Source: Mucilaginibacter kameinonensis
GTDB taxonomy: Bacteria; Bacteroidota; Bacteroidia; Sphingobacteriales; Sphingobacteriaceae
NCBI RefSeq assembly: GCF_003675385.1
Contig: NZ_RCWZ01000001.1
Coordinates: 868,001 to 932,000, forward strand
Reading direction: 5' to 3'
DNA: 64,000 nucleotides
Of this stretch, positions 54,388 to 63,739 are shown piece after piece. A program made the translations under genes and the position numbers. Each line of letters opens with the position of its first letter. Within the stretch, counting starts at the first letter, position 1. Under the pieces are notes generated by a model. That model worked only from the letters and a program-made list of their open reading frames with translations, was not told the origin of the DNA and made no database searches.

Positions 54388-55350
54388 ATGGACTCGTCGG
54401 AGCTTAAAAAATTAATTGACCGCTACCTTAAAAATAAAGCTACCGAGCAGGAGCAAAAATTGGTTGATGAATGGTATCAATCGTACGATGATATCGATGA
54501 ATCATTACCTGCCGCTAAAGAGCAACAGTTTAAAAGCGAGATCTACAACTACACGAGAGCGCGGGTAAACAGCAATCCTCCTCCCAAAATACGAAGACTG
54601 AATATTATCAGGTACGCGGCTGCCGCTGCAATTATTGTGCTGGCTACTGCAGGGCTGCTCGTGCGCCGGGAGATTGCGCAGCAGCAGCAGGAGCACCAAA
54701 AGCCAAGCTATGCCATTTTTAAAACCGGTATCGGGCAGGTAAAAAAGCTGGAGCTGCCTGATGGTTCAACAGTTTGGCTCAATGCCATGTCGAGTATCCG
54801 GATTGTTGATGGTTTTGAGAAAAAAGCAACCCGTAATATTTACCTGGATGAAGGTGAAGCTTATTTTGAAGTAAAGCACGACCCTGCGCATCCCTTTCTT
54901 GTAGTTACCAATAGCATAACCACTAAGGTGCTGGGTACATCATTCAATGTTAAAGCATACAAATTGTTAAACTACGTAGCCGTAACCCTGCGCACCGGCC
55001 ATGTGGAGGTGAGCGATAAGCAAGGCAAAATGGCTGTGCTGGGGCCTAACCAAAGGGCTACCTATTCATTACAGGAGCATAGTTACGATATGAGCGCCTA
55101 TAACGGCGAAAAAAGCAGGCGTTGGGTAGAAGGTAAAAGCGCCCTCAGCAATGCTTCTTTCCGGGAACTGGCCTTAACCGTCAATAACATCTACGGGGTA
55201 AAACTCACCAGTAAAAACAAGCTTACAGATACCTATAAATACAATATCATCATCAGCCATTCGCGCACGATTGATGAAACCATGAAGCTAATATGTTCCA
55301 TCCACAAAAACAGCTGCAGGAGGCAAAACAATGATGTAACCATGTATTAA
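54388..55350 (+). CDS. FecR-family anti-sigma/transducer
   Basis: 320 residues. A cytoplasmic N-terminal segment (1-70: KLIDRYLKNKATEQEQKLVDEWY), one membrane helix (about 71-92, IIRYAAAAAIIVLATAGLLV), then the periplasmic FecR domain (about 115-215: GIGQVKKLELPDGSTVWLNAMSS, EGEAYFEVKHDPAHPFLV, VLGTSFNVKAY). The C-terminal DUF4974 part is present but diverged (ISHSRTIDETMKLICSIHKN, then Arg/Asn-rich). It binds the ECF sigma and receives the signal from the SusC STN domain. Confidence 0.93.
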   Translation: MDSSELKKLIDRYLKNKATEQEQKLVDEWYQSYDDIDESLPAAKEQQFKSEIYNYTRARVNSNPPPKIRRLNIIRYAAAAAIIVLATAGLLVRREIAQQQQEHQKPSYAIFKTGIGQVKKLELPDGSTVWLNAMSSIRIVDGFEKKATRNIYLDEGEAYFEVKHDPAHPFLVVTNSITTKVLGTSFNVKAYKLLNYVAVTLRTGHVEVSDKQGKMAVLGPNQRATYSLQEHSYDMSAYNGEKSRRWVEGKSALSNASFRELALTVNNIYGVKLTSKNKLTDTYKYNIIISHSRTIDETMKLICSIHKNSCRRQNNDVTMY

Positions 55351-55358
55351 AAAAAGAA

Positions 55359-55380
55359 GCCGGTCTGTAGCAGAACCGGC
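55359..55380 (+). terminator. Hairpin between fecR and susC
   Basis: GCCGGTCTG / CAGAACCGGC with one bulged A, preceded by an A-run but without T-run; possible weak terminator for the regulator genes. Confidence 0.4.
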
Positions 55381-55464
55381 CATTGATTGCAAAGCTAATA
55401 GATTGAGCCCTATTTGCTTATGCCCTTAGTTTCTCCGTTAAAAATCCACTAAGAACTCAAAAGT

Positions 55465-58400
55465 ATGAAAAAAAACTTACGTTGCTTAACTAAAGCCATG
55501 CGTATCACTTTTCTGATTTACACCATTATTATCGCGGGCGCAGGTGTATTGATAGCCGCCCCAAGCACAGGACAGGTTTTTGAGAAACGCGTTAGCGTTT
55601 CCCTCGCAAAAGAAACCTTATTAAGTTCTGTTAAAAAAATTGAAATTGCCGGTAACGTTGAATTTGCATACGATCCCAAATTACTTGGTTTGGCCGATAT
55701 GCAGGTTAAAAACCAGTCTTTTAATAACGAGCGTTTAGCTGATATATTAAAAAGTCTTTTTGAAAATACCGATATCGCTTTTAAAGAAGAAATATCAGGT
55801 ACCGTTACCCTGTTTAAAAAAGAACCACCAAAGCCTGCCTTAGGTAAAATCACCGGGAAAATTGTTGATGAAAAAGGTGTTCCATTAACCGGGGCCACCG
55901 TCATGCTACAGGAAGCCAGCAGAGGTGTACAGGCCGACATTAACGGCGAATTTAGCATAAGTGCCGATGACGGAAACTATACCCTGGTGGTTAGTTTCAT
56001 CTCGTTCGAAACGAAAAGAATTCCGGGGGTTAAAATAAAATCGGGCGAGGTTACACAGCTTAAGCCTATAACATTGGTAGCACAATCGGGTACTTTGAAT
56101 GAGGTATTGGTTGTTGGCTACGGCACACAGCGGAAACAGAACCTTACCGGCGCTGTTGACCAGGTTACATCAAAGGTACTTGAAAACCGCTCGCTGCCCA
56201 ATTTAACCCAGGGCTTGCAGGGCGTTATTCCCAACCTTAACCTGGTGCCGCTTGATGGTAAACCTATCCAATCGCCAACGTACAATGTAAGGGGTACTAC
56301 CTCTATCGGCCAGGGTGGAAACGCGCTGGTTTTGGTTGATGGTGTTGAGGGCGATCCGAGCAGGATCAACCCTAGTGATGTGGCTTCGATATCGGTATTG
56401 AAAGATGCGGCTTCGGCCTCTATATATGGTGCAAGGGCTGCTTTTGGTGTTATCCTCATCACTACTAAAAATCCATCTACAGACAAAACATCTGTTTCTT
56501 ATTCATTTAACCACTCCATTAAAAGCCCTACTACCGTGCCTAAGTTTGTTACGGATGGCTACACCTTTGCTAAAATGTTTAATGATGCCTGGAGTGCATG
56601 GAATGATTATTCACAAACACCACAAAATATCAATAAAACGGTTAAGTTTTCTCCGGCTTACCTGGAAGAACTCAGAAAACATTCTCTTGATCCGTCGTTG
56701 CCTTCAACTATAGTCAATAGTGCAGGTGAATACGAATATTATGGCAATACTGATTGGTATAAGTTATTATATAAAGATCATAACGAAGCCCGTGAACATA
56801 ACATCGCTATCTCAGGTAACAGTGACAAAGCCGACTTCCTGATCACCGGCCGTTATTATTCACAGGATGGTTTGTTCCGTTATAATTCTGATGATTACAG
56901 GATGTATAACCTGAGGGCTAAAGGATCATTACAGGTATATCCATGGTTAACCCTTTATAACAATGCCGACTACTCCAATATGAAATACCATAACCCCTTA
57001 AACGTAGGTGAAGGTGGTAGTATCTGGAGAAATATACAGGACGAGGGCCATACCATGGTGCCTTTATTTAATCCTGACGGTACGCTTACTTATTCTGCCG
57101 CTTACTCGGTAGGTGATTATTTTTACGGCAAAAACGGTATCGACTTTGATAACAGGGTATTTAGAAATACCACGGGTTTCACGGCACGTTTCTTTGATAA
57201 TACATTCCGGGTTAAAGGTGATTTCACGTTTCAGAATACCGACAACGGCCAAACCCGTAAACGCGTACCTGTTGCTTATAGCCGTAAACCGGGTGTAATT
57301 GAATATGTAGGTACAGCTTATAATGATCTTGAAAATTATAGCCAGAGCACCCAATATATCGCTACCAATACCTACGGCGAATTTGAGCCTAAATTGAAAG
57401 GCGGCCATTATTTCAAAGCATTGGCTGGTTTTAACTTTGAGCAATCAACCAAAAAATCGCTGGACGTAACCCGTAACGGTTTAATTTTTGACGATGCAAC
57501 AGATATCAACCTGGCATTAGGTCAGTCAATTAGCACTGCAGGTGGCTGGGATCAATGGGATATCGTAGGCGGTTTCTATCGTTTAAATTATTCGTTTAAA
57601 GACAGGTACCTGGTTGAGGTAGATGGTCGTTATGACGGTTCGTCAAAATTCCCTGCCGATCAGCGTTATGCTTTCTTTCCTTCAGTTTCCGGAGGTTGGA
57701 AAATCTCCAATGAACCATTCTGGAAGGTATCGAAAGATTTGATCACCAACTTAAAAGTAAGGGCTTCTTACGGTTCGTTGGGTAATGGTAGTATTGGTTC
57801 ATACGCGTTCCAGGAAAAATTCAGCATTTCTAAATCGGGCAGGATCCTGAATGGTGTATTGCCACAAAAAACAAGTCAGCCGGGTGTATTGCCTGATGGC
57901 TTAACCTGGGAAACCTCAAACATCCAAAACCTTGGTTTGGATCTGGGCATGCTGCAAAATCGTTTGAATATTTCTGCCGATGGCTATATCCGCAGAACTA
58001 CAAATATGTTTACCGTAGGTATGACCTTGCCTGCTGTTTTTGGTACCGATGTGCCTAAAGGTAACTACGCCGACCTGAAAACAAAGGGCTGGGAAGTAAC
58101 CGTAACATGGCGCGACAAGTTTAATGCCGGGGCAAAACCGTTTAACTATGGCGTAAGGTTAACCATGGCCGACTATACCGCTAAAATCACCAAATACAAT
58201 AACCCCGATAAGCGTTTGAACGATTACTACGCCGGCCAAACCGTAGGCGAGATCTGGGGATTTGAAACAGCGGGCTATTTTACATCCGCACAGGATATTG
58301 CCAATTCGCCAAAACAAACCCTTATTAAAGCGTCAACCACAGGGCAGCTTTTACCGGGCGATATCAAGTTTAAAGATTTGAACGGCGATGGCGTAATTGA

Positions 58401-59001
58401 CTACGGCGATCAAACTGTAAATAAACCTGGCGATAAACGCATTATTGGTAATAGTACACCAAGGTATACTTACGGCATTGGTGTTGATGCCGACTGGAAT
58501 AATTTCTTTTTCTCTGCATTTTTCCAGGGCGTTGCCAAACGCGATTGGTATCCGGGCTCGGAAGCAAGTGTTTTCTGGGGACAATACAACAGACCATATA
58601 ATAAAGTGCCGCAATCGCAATTGGGTAAAATCTGGTCAGAAGATAACCCTAATGCATACTTCCCAAGGTACCGTGGCTATTCGGCACAAAATGGCTCGGG
58701 TGAGTTAACCCAGGCGCAAACCAAATACCTGCAAAACGCGGCTTACCTGCGCATGAAAAACGTACAGATAGGATACAACCTGCCATTGCGTTTGATCCAG
58801 AAGATCAAGCTGAACAACTTCCGTGTATTCCTCTCGGGCGAGAACCTGTTAACCTGGTCGCCGCTTTATAAGATCACCAAAGATATCGACCCTGAAAGCA
58901 TCAACGGATCGGACAGGGTACTTACCGATGGTAATAGTGGTAACGGAAATAACTACCCGATACTTAAGAGCGTAACCCTGGGTTTCACCGCAACATTTTA
59001 A
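55465..59001 (+). CDS. SusC/RagA TonB-linked transporter with STN signalling domain
   Basis: 1178 residues. A signal peptide (MKKNLRCLTKAMRITFLIYTI..., cleaved near STGQ). An STN domain (about 45-110: VSLAKETLLSSVKKIE, LADILKSLFENTDIAFK) marks it as a TonB-dependent transducer. A carboxypeptidase-like domain (about 128-205), a plug (VVGYGTQRKQNLTGAV... LVLVDGVEGDPSRINP... DAASASIYGARAAFGVILITTK) and a barrel follow. It imports an unknown oligomer and reports it through the adjacent FecR to the ECF sigma. Confidence 0.96.
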   Translation: MKKNLRCLTKAMRITFLIYTIIIAGAGVLIAAPSTGQVFEKRVSVSLAKETLLSSVKKIEIAGNVEFAYDPKLLGLADMQVKNQSFNNERLADILKSLFENTDIAFKEEISGTVTLFKKEPPKPALGKITGKIVDEKGVPLTGATVMLQEASRGVQADINGEFSISADDGNYTLVVSFISFETKRIPGVKIKSGEVTQLKPITLVAQSGTLNEVLVVGYGTQRKQNLTGAVDQVTSKVLENRSLPNLTQGLQGVIPNLNLVPLDGKPIQSPTYNVRGTTSIGQGGNALVLVDGVEGDPSRINPSDVASISVLKDAASASIYGARAAFGVILITTKNPSTDKTSVSYSFNHSIKSPTTVPKFVTDGYTFAKMFNDAWSAWNDYSQTPQNINKTVKFSPAYLEELRKHSLDPSLPSTIVNSAGEYEYYGNTDWYKLLYKDHNEAREHNIAISGNSDKADFLITGRYYSQDGLFRYNSDDYRMYNLRAKGSLQVYPWLTLYNNADYSNMKYHNPLNVGEGGSIWRNIQDEGHTMVPLFNPDGTLTYSAAYSVGDYFYGKNGIDFDNRVFRNTTGFTARFFDNTFRVKGDFTFQNTDNGQTRKRVPVAYSRKPGVIEYVGTAYNDLENYSQSTQYIATNTYGEFEPKLKGGHYFKALAGFNFEQSTKKSLDVTRNGLIFDDATDINLALGQSISTAGGWDQWDIVGGFYRLNYSFKDRYLVEVDGRYDGSSKFPADQRYAFFPSVSGGWKISNEPFWKVSKDLITNLKVRASYGSLGNGSIGSYAFQEKFSISKSGRILNGVLPQKTSQPGVLPDGLTWETSNIQNLGLDLGMLQNRLNISADGYIRRTTNMFTVGMTLPAVFGTDVPKGNYADLKTKGWEVTVTWRDKFNAGAKPFNYGVRLTMADYTAKITKYNNPDKRLNDYYAGQTVGEIWGFETAGYFTSAQDIANSPKQTLIKASTTGQLLPGDIKFKDLNGDGVIDYGDQTVNKPGDKRIIGNSTPRYTYGIGVDADWNNFFFSAFFQGVAKRDWYPGSEASVFWGQYNRPYNKVPQSQLGKIWSEDNPNAYFPRYRGYSAQNGSGELTQAQTKYLQNAAYLRMKNVQIGYNLPLRLIQKIKLNNFRVFLSGENLLTWSPLYKITKDIDPESINGSDRVLTDGNSGNGNNYPILKSVTLGFTATF

Positions 59002-59035
59002 TCAATAGCAGACGACAATTTTAAAGACATTCCAT

Positions 59036-60829
59036 ATGTTTCACATAAAAGCAACACACATTAAGTTAGCCATAGCAATGCTTTTTGCAAGCTTGATTAT
59101 AGTTAGCTGTAAAAAGTTAGACCAGGTACCAAAGGACACCGCCACCAACAGCGCTGTTTTTGGAAGTATAAACGGTTTGCAGCTATACGCCAACTCGTTT
59201 TACGATATCCTGCCAACAGCGGGCGACGCTGTACGCGGCGACGCGATGGCTGATTATGCCGCCAGGACATCGGTTCCTGATTTTTTAAGGCCGGGCGCGT
59301 TTGGTCCGCGACAAAGCAGCGGCTGGAGCTGGAGCGGCTTGCGTAACATTAATTACTTTATCGAAAACTGTACAAACCCGTCTATCTCGCTTGATCAGCG
59401 CCAGCATTTTATAGGTCTTGCACGCTTTTTCAGGGCCTGGTTTTATTTTGATAAACTGAAACGTTTTGGCGATGTGCCATGGATTGGCAAAACCATGAAG
59501 GTTGATGATCCTGCATTATATAACGGCAGGGACAAAAGGACGCTTGTTGTCGATTCGATACTTGCCGATCTTGACTATGCAGGCCTGCATATCAACACTA
59601 CCGATAATACACGGAGCCTTATTACCAAATACACTGCTTACGCGTTTAAATCAAGAGTTTGCTTGTTTGAAGGTACTTTCAGAAAATACCACGATGAGTA
59701 TGGTTTACAGGCATCGGTTGATGGATTGTTAAACCAGGGTGTTACCGCCGCGCAAAAAGTGATGAACGAAGGCGGTTTTAGCCTTAACACTGCAGGCGGT
59801 ACCGATAAAGCATACAGGCAATTGTTCACCAGCCAGGCGCCGGTAGCATCGGAGGTGATCCTTGCTGCGATTTCTGATCCTGCACTGGGTATCTTCAACG
59901 ATTCAAACTGGTATTGGACCAGCGCCACCTACGGCGACAGGTTAAGCTTTATCCGCACGTTTGTAAATACCTATCTTAATATTGATGGTACGCCGTTTAC
60001 CGATAAGCCCGGCTATAAAACAATGCCATTTGCACAAGAGGTAAAAGGTCGTGACATGCGTTTACAGCAAACCATCCGTATGGGTAACTACACCCGTTTA
60101 AATGGCGCAACGCAACAGGCCGCCCCTCCGGTGTTTTCGTATACCTATACCGGTTACCAGCCTATTAAATTAACTCAGGATGATGCCTCGATGGATGGCG
60201 GATCGCGCAATACCAACTCAATACCACTTATGCGTTATGCCGAGGTATTGTTAAATTATGCTGAAGCAAAAGCCGAGCTGGGTACATTTACCGATGCCGA
60301 CTGGAACCTTACCATTGGCGCCTTACGCCGCAGGGCTGGTATAACCGGCAATACGGCTACCAAGCCGGTTGTTGCCGATAAATACCTGCAAACAAATTAC
60401 TTCCCGGCAATCTCCGATCCTGCTTTATTAGAGATAAGGCGTGAACGTGGTATTGAGCTTGCTTTTGAAGGTTTCAGGTTCAATGATATTGTAAGGTGGA
60501 AACGCGGTGAGCTGATGGATCAAACCTGGAACGGTTTTTACGTACCCGCACTGGATGTACCGCTTGATTTAAATGAGGATGGTAAGCCCGACGTATGCTT
60601 TTATACTACGCTTCCGGCGAACCAGGTTTCGGGTGTAACCTATGTTAGCGTTGCCGCTACGTTAACCGGAGGTACTGCAAATCCGCAAAGGCTTAACAGC
60701 GATAATGAGCTCACCTGGTTAACAACCGTTCAGCGTAAATGGGACAACAAGTTTTACCTGTACCCTATCCCCGAAACCGACAGGCTTCAGAATCCTAAAT
60801 TAGGTCAGAACCCGGGTTGGGAACAATAA
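59036..60829 (+). CDS. SusD/RagB-family outer membrane lipoprotein
   Basis: 597 residues with a lipobox IIVSC. TPR-like helices with typical motifs: HFIGLARFFRAWFYFDKLKRFGDVPWI, MRYAEVLLNYAEAKAELG, LEIRRERGIELAFEGFRFNDIVRW and WEQ at the end. It covers the SusC channel encoded 34 nt upstream. Substrate unknown. Confidence 0.96.
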   Translation: MFHIKATHIKLAIAMLFASLIIVSCKKLDQVPKDTATNSAVFGSINGLQLYANSFYDILPTAGDAVRGDAMADYAARTSVPDFLRPGAFGPRQSSGWSWSGLRNINYFIENCTNPSISLDQRQHFIGLARFFRAWFYFDKLKRFGDVPWIGKTMKVDDPALYNGRDKRTLVVDSILADLDYAGLHINTTDNTRSLITKYTAYAFKSRVCLFEGTFRKYHDEYGLQASVDGLLNQGVTAAQKVMNEGGFSLNTAGGTDKAYRQLFTSQAPVASEVILAAISDPALGIFNDSNWYWTSATYGDRLSFIRTFVNTYLNIDGTPFTDKPGYKTMPFAQEVKGRDMRLQQTIRMGNYTRLNGATQQAAPPVFSYTYTGYQPIKLTQDDASMDGGSRNTNSIPLMRYAEVLLNYAEAKAELGTFTDADWNLTIGALRRRAGITGNTATKPVVADKYLQTNYFPAISDPALLEIRRERGIELAFEGFRFNDIVRWKRGELMDQTWNGFYVPALDVPLDLNEDGKPDVCFYTTLPANQVSGVTYVSVAATLTGGTANPQRLNSDNELTWLTTVQRKWDNKFYLYPIPETDRLQNPKLGQNPGWEQ

Positions 60830-60847
60830 TCAAACACATAGATAGTC

Positions 60848-61687
60848 ATGAAAATAAAACAATATTTATTTGCTGTATTATTTGCGTTGGTATGTATGCA
60901 AGGCCATGCACAGCATTTAATTACGGGCACTTTCAACCTACGTTTTGATAACCCCAGGGATACCGGCAATTTATGGGTGAACCGTGCGCCGGTTGCTGCC
61001 GCGCTGATCCGTTTTCACCAGTTTGATATTTTTGGAACCCAGGAAGGGCTAAAAAATCAGTTGGATGATTTAAACAATGCCCTCCCCGAATATGAGCGTT
61101 ATGGCTTAGGTAGGGATGACGGTAAGGATGCAGGCGAGCATTCGGCCATCTTCTTTAAAAAGAGCCGCTTTGTTTTACTGAAAAAAGGTGATTTCTGGTT
61201 GTCTGAAACGCCTGGTAAACCGGGTTTAGGCTGGGACGCGACCTGTTGTAACCGTATATGCTCATGGGTATACCTGCAGGATAAAGAAAGCAGGAAGAAA
61301 TTCTATTTCTTTAACGCACACTTTGATCACCAGGGAAAAATAGCCCGCGAAGAAAGCGGCAAGCTTATCCTGAAAAAGATTAAAGAAATTGCAGGCAACG
61401 AAAAAGCCATTTTTACCGGCGATCTGAATGGCGATCATAACAGCACCTGGTACCAACGTTTGGCAACTTCAAACTATTTGGTTGATACCTATAGCCAGGC
61501 AGCCCAGCCTTATGAATTTAACGCATCTTTTAACTCATTTGGAAGGGCTTTAAAATCGAACGGTGTAATCGACCATATTTTTACAACCGGTAAAGTGGAT
61601 GTTAAAAGATGGGGCATTTTAAGCGATAGCTATCACGGTAAATTTCCATCAGATCATTTTCCGGTATTAGCGGAAGTGAATTTGTAA
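60848..61687 (+). CDS. Secreted endonuclease/exonuclease/phosphatase (EEP)-family hydrolase
   Basis: 279 residues with a signal peptide ending QGHAQ. EEP-fold motifs: GTFNLRFDNP, FGTQEGLKNQ (metal Glu), FYFFNAHFDHQG (catalytic His), IFTGDLNGDHNS, and SDHFPVLAEVNL at the end. The fold covers DNases, sphingomyelinases and inositol-phosphate phosphatases. It is the only hydrolase in the operon (19 nt after susD), so it hints that the imported substrate is a phosphoester compound; this is inference. Confidence 0.9.
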   Translation: MKIKQYLFAVLFALVCMQGHAQHLITGTFNLRFDNPRDTGNLWVNRAPVAAALIRFHQFDIFGTQEGLKNQLDDLNNALPEYERYGLGRDDGKDAGEHSAIFFKKSRFVLLKKGDFWLSETPGKPGLGWDATCCNRICSWVYLQDKESRKKFYFFNAHFDHQGKIAREESGKLILKKIKEIAGNEKAIFTGDLNGDHNSTWYQRLATSNYLVDTYSQAAQPYEFNASFNSFGRALKSNGVIDHIFTTGKVDVKRWGILSDSYHGKFPSDHFPVLAEVNL

Positions 61688-61710
61688 GATAATATTTTCT
61701 TATTGTTGGA

Positions 61711-61740
61711 GGGGCTGCCGGAGGGCAGCCCCTTTTTTTG
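61711..61740 (+). terminator. Terminator of the second SusC operon
   Basis: GGGGCTGCC / GGCAGCCCC with loop GGAG and seven Ts. Confidence 0.92.
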
Positions 61741-61809
61741 TGGGGAAAAGTTTATAATTCTATCGATATTTACCTATGCTGTAACAATCACCCATAAAAT
61801 TATAGTTTC

Positions 61810-61959
61810 ATGGCAACCCTCCTTATCCTGGGCGGTACCGGTCGTACCGGTGCGCATTTGTTGCGTTTGGCGCTTGCAGAAGGTATCGAACAACGGTTAT
61901 ATGTTTTGGGATACTCGCAAAACAACAACGCCGTGTTTGGGGATAGTGATTTTTTTTGA
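61810..61959 (+). pseudogene. Truncated NAD(P)-binding Rossmann protein
   Basis: A 49-residue frame starting MATLLILGGTGRTGAHLLRLALAEG, the beta-alpha-beta start of an NmrA/SDR-type protein with the GxxGxxG nucleotide loop. Homology stops after ~30 residues; from 61897 on the same DNA is the coding end of the alpha-galactosidase on the other strand, and the frame ends at a TGA. The remaining ~170-250 residues expected are missing here. It looks like the 5' remnant of a gene cut by a rearrangement. Confidence 0.65.
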
Positions 61960-63087
61960 TCTGCCTATCTGCCCAAGGTTTTTATGCAGCCATAAGTCCC
62001 GCAGTTTGCTTTTGGAATTGATGTTAACCTTTTCTGCCGACAAATCGAAAGCGGTTTCATGATCACCGCGGTTCATGATCGCAATGGCGTACGAGTTATC
62101 GCCATTTACTCCCAGCGGCTTTACCCAAACATCAATATTGTTTTCCTGAGATATCCTCTTCGCCTGCTTAAAGCCAGGATCTTGATTTAATGCGATTATT
62201 TCTTTGTTTGTAAGTATGTCGATGGTTTGTTTAGACATGGTGCGAAGGTCGTTTCCGGCCAGCAATGGCGAATTAAGCATACACCACATAGAAAAATGAG
62301 TTTTATCCTCGTCATAGCTCATACCCCGGCCTACCTGCAGCATGTCCATATCATTGTAATGGCCGGATGAAGCATATTTATCTAATCTTGCGTCAATATC
62401 TATGATCGCGAGGATAGACGAAAACTTCGCGCTGATGTCTCCGGATATTCTCCATGAATCCGCTTTGTTGATGGCCCATTCTCCGGGAAACTTCCAGCGG
62501 CAAACGTTGAAAACAATATTGCTGTCAATAGCTTTTGTTGCCGAAATAATTTTCATGTATTCTGTTTGCTCATCAAGCTTCAAGACTTCCCCTCCACACC
62601 AGTCCACTTTAAGAAAGTTAAAGCCCCACTCTTTAAAAAACAGGTTACAATCTTGTTCAATGTGTCCGTATATTCCCGATCCTACGCCTTTCTCATCCTT
62701 ATCCCATATCGAACCGCAGGTGTTTTTTCCCGCATCGGTATAAATACCTGCTTTAAGTTTTTTAGAGTGAATGTAATCAACAAGTGCTTTCATTCCTGAT
62801 GGGAATTTACCGGTGTCTACAAATAATTTCCCATTCGCGTCGCGGCCTCCAAAGTAACCGTCATCAATATTAATAAAGCGATATCCCGCATCATACAAAC
62901 CGCTTGTTATCATTGCATCAGCTTGTTGCCTTAGCATTTGCTCATCAATATTAACGCGAAAATTGTTCCAGCTGCTCCAACCCATTATTGGCGCTTTTGT
63001 TACTTGCGCTGTTGATTTGAGCGTAATAAAAATAGCAAGGAAAGATATCAGGAATGTAATTCTTGAGGCTTGATGTGTGAAATTCAT
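61897..63087 (-). CDS. GH27-family alpha-galactosidase, exported
   Basis: 396 residues from MNFTHQASRITFLISF (63087; an ATG at 63093 adds two). A signal peptide ends KSTAQ. A GH27 TIM-barrel: APIMGWSSWNNFRVNID near the start, FINIDDGYFGG, nucleophile Asp162 in FLKVDWCGG, acid/base Asp217 in WRISGDI, then MLQVGRGMSYDEDKTHFSMWCML and a C-terminal beta domain. It removes alpha-linked galactose from oligosaccharides. It is the only clear glycosidase in the window, and is read from its own promoter with LacI-type operators. Confidence 0.95.
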   Translation of the reverse strand: MNFTHQASRITFLISFLAIFITLKSTAQVTKAPIMGWSSWNNFRVNIDEQMLRQQADAMITSGLYDAGYRFINIDDGYFGGRDANGKLFVDTGKFPSGMKALVDYIHSKKLKAGIYTDAGKNTCGSIWDKDEKGVGSGIYGHIEQDCNLFFKEWGFNFLKVDWCGGEVLKLDEQTEYMKIISATKAIDSNIVFNVCRWKFPGEWAINKADSWRISGDISAKFSSILAIIDIDARLDKYASSGHYNDMDMLQVGRGMSYDEDKTHFSMWCMLNSPLLAGNDLRTMSKQTIDILTNKEIIALNQDPGFKQAKRISQENNIDVWVKPLGVNGDNSYAIAIMNRGDHETAFDLSAEKVNINSKSKLRDLWLHKNLGQIGRSKKITIPKHGVVVLRVSQNI

Positions 63088-63152
63088 AAGCATAAATATA
63101 AGCGGAAAGTGATCGTTGACAAGTGTATTAAGCTTGCCACTATGATTGGGGG

Positions 63153-63164
63153 GCAAACGTTTGC
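63153..63164. promoter_or_regulatory. LacI-type operator 1
   Basis: GCAAACGTTTGC, a perfect 12-bp palindrome with the central CG of LacI/GalR-family sites, 66 nt upstream of the alpha-galactosidase start. Confidence 0.75.
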
Positions 63165-63240
63165 GTTTTTTTAATCAAAAAAATTTAAGAGAGGCGCCGT
63201 ATATCATGCATGAAAAGGCATTAAAAGCCTCTTGTTATAA

Positions 63241-63252
63241 GCAAACGTTTGC
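63241..63252. promoter_or_regulatory. LacI-type operator 2
   Basis: A second exact copy of GCAAACGTTTGC, 88 bp centre to centre from the first. The pair allows looping or cooperative binding. No LacI-family regulator is in the window. Confidence 0.7.
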
Positions 63253-63351
63253 GCGGTGTATTTGAATATTGAGCTGCCGAAACTAAAATATGGGTAAGAA
63301 ATATTAGCCAGTAGTTAGAGCCTGTTTAAAAACGATTCAAGATTTTTTCAG

Positions 63352-63449
63352 GTAGAGACGCATAATTGCGTTTCCTGTCGGACAAGCAGCTTTGCATGTC
63401 ATCTTGCTATCGTAAAATGCATGCGGGAGACGCAATTATGCGTCCCTAC
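63352..63449. repeat. Inverted repeat, GTAGAGACGCAT family, second copy
   Basis: Arms GTAGAGACGCATAATTGCG and CGCAATTATGCGTCCCTAC enclose a 60-nt loop. It is related to 4148-4219 by the outer 12 bases, with a different inner core. It sits in the 434-base gap before the tRNAs. Confidence 0.75.
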
Positions 63450-63486
63450 AATTAAATCAAACTTAAACAGTTTCTTAGGTTAAAAC

Positions 63487-63518
63487 AAAAAAGCCCAACA
63501 TTTCTGTTAGGCTTTTTT
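63487..63518 (-). terminator. Terminator of the downstream tRNA-Val
   Basis: AAAAAAGCC / GGCTTTTTT pairing with an AACA...TGTT inner stem, directly after the 3' end of the tRNA on the minus strand. Confidence 0.8.
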
Positions 63519-63521
63519 CTG

Positions 63522-63596
63522 TGGGAACTACTGGGTTCGAACCAGTGACCCTCTGCTTGTAAGGCAGATGCTCTGAACCAGCTGAGCTAAGCTCCC
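63522..63596 (-). tRNA. tRNA-Val(UAC), copy 1
   Basis: Minus strand, 75 nt with the discriminator A. Acceptor GGGAGCT / AGTTCCC (one G-U pair), D-arm GCTCAGCTGG, anticodon loop CTTACAA giving UAC (valine), T-arm with GGTTCGAACC. The CCA end is not encoded. It differs from copy 2 in the acceptor 3' strand. Confidence 0.95.
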
Positions 63597-63703
63597 TTTG
63601 TTCTTGATGTTACCATTAGCTGGTAAAACCGAGTGGCGAAGATAAATCACTTTGCCAAATAATGCAAGAACTTTTATAAAGTATTTGCATGTGATAGTAG
63701 TAT

Positions 63704-63735
63704 AAAAAAGCCCAACATTGCTGTTAGGCTTTCTT
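63704..63735 (-). terminator. Terminator of the upstream tRNA-Val
   Basis: AAAAAAGCCCAACA / TGTTAGGCTTTCTTT, nearly the same as the element at 63487, just after the 3' end of tRNA copy 2. Confidence 0.75.
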
Positions 63736-63739
63736 TCTG

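Noticed and set aside
61703..62062. 119-residue frame across the second operon terminator
   Set aside because: It runs through a rho-independent terminator and across the end of the alpha-galactosidase in antisense; the correct frame of the remnant is the one starting at 61810.
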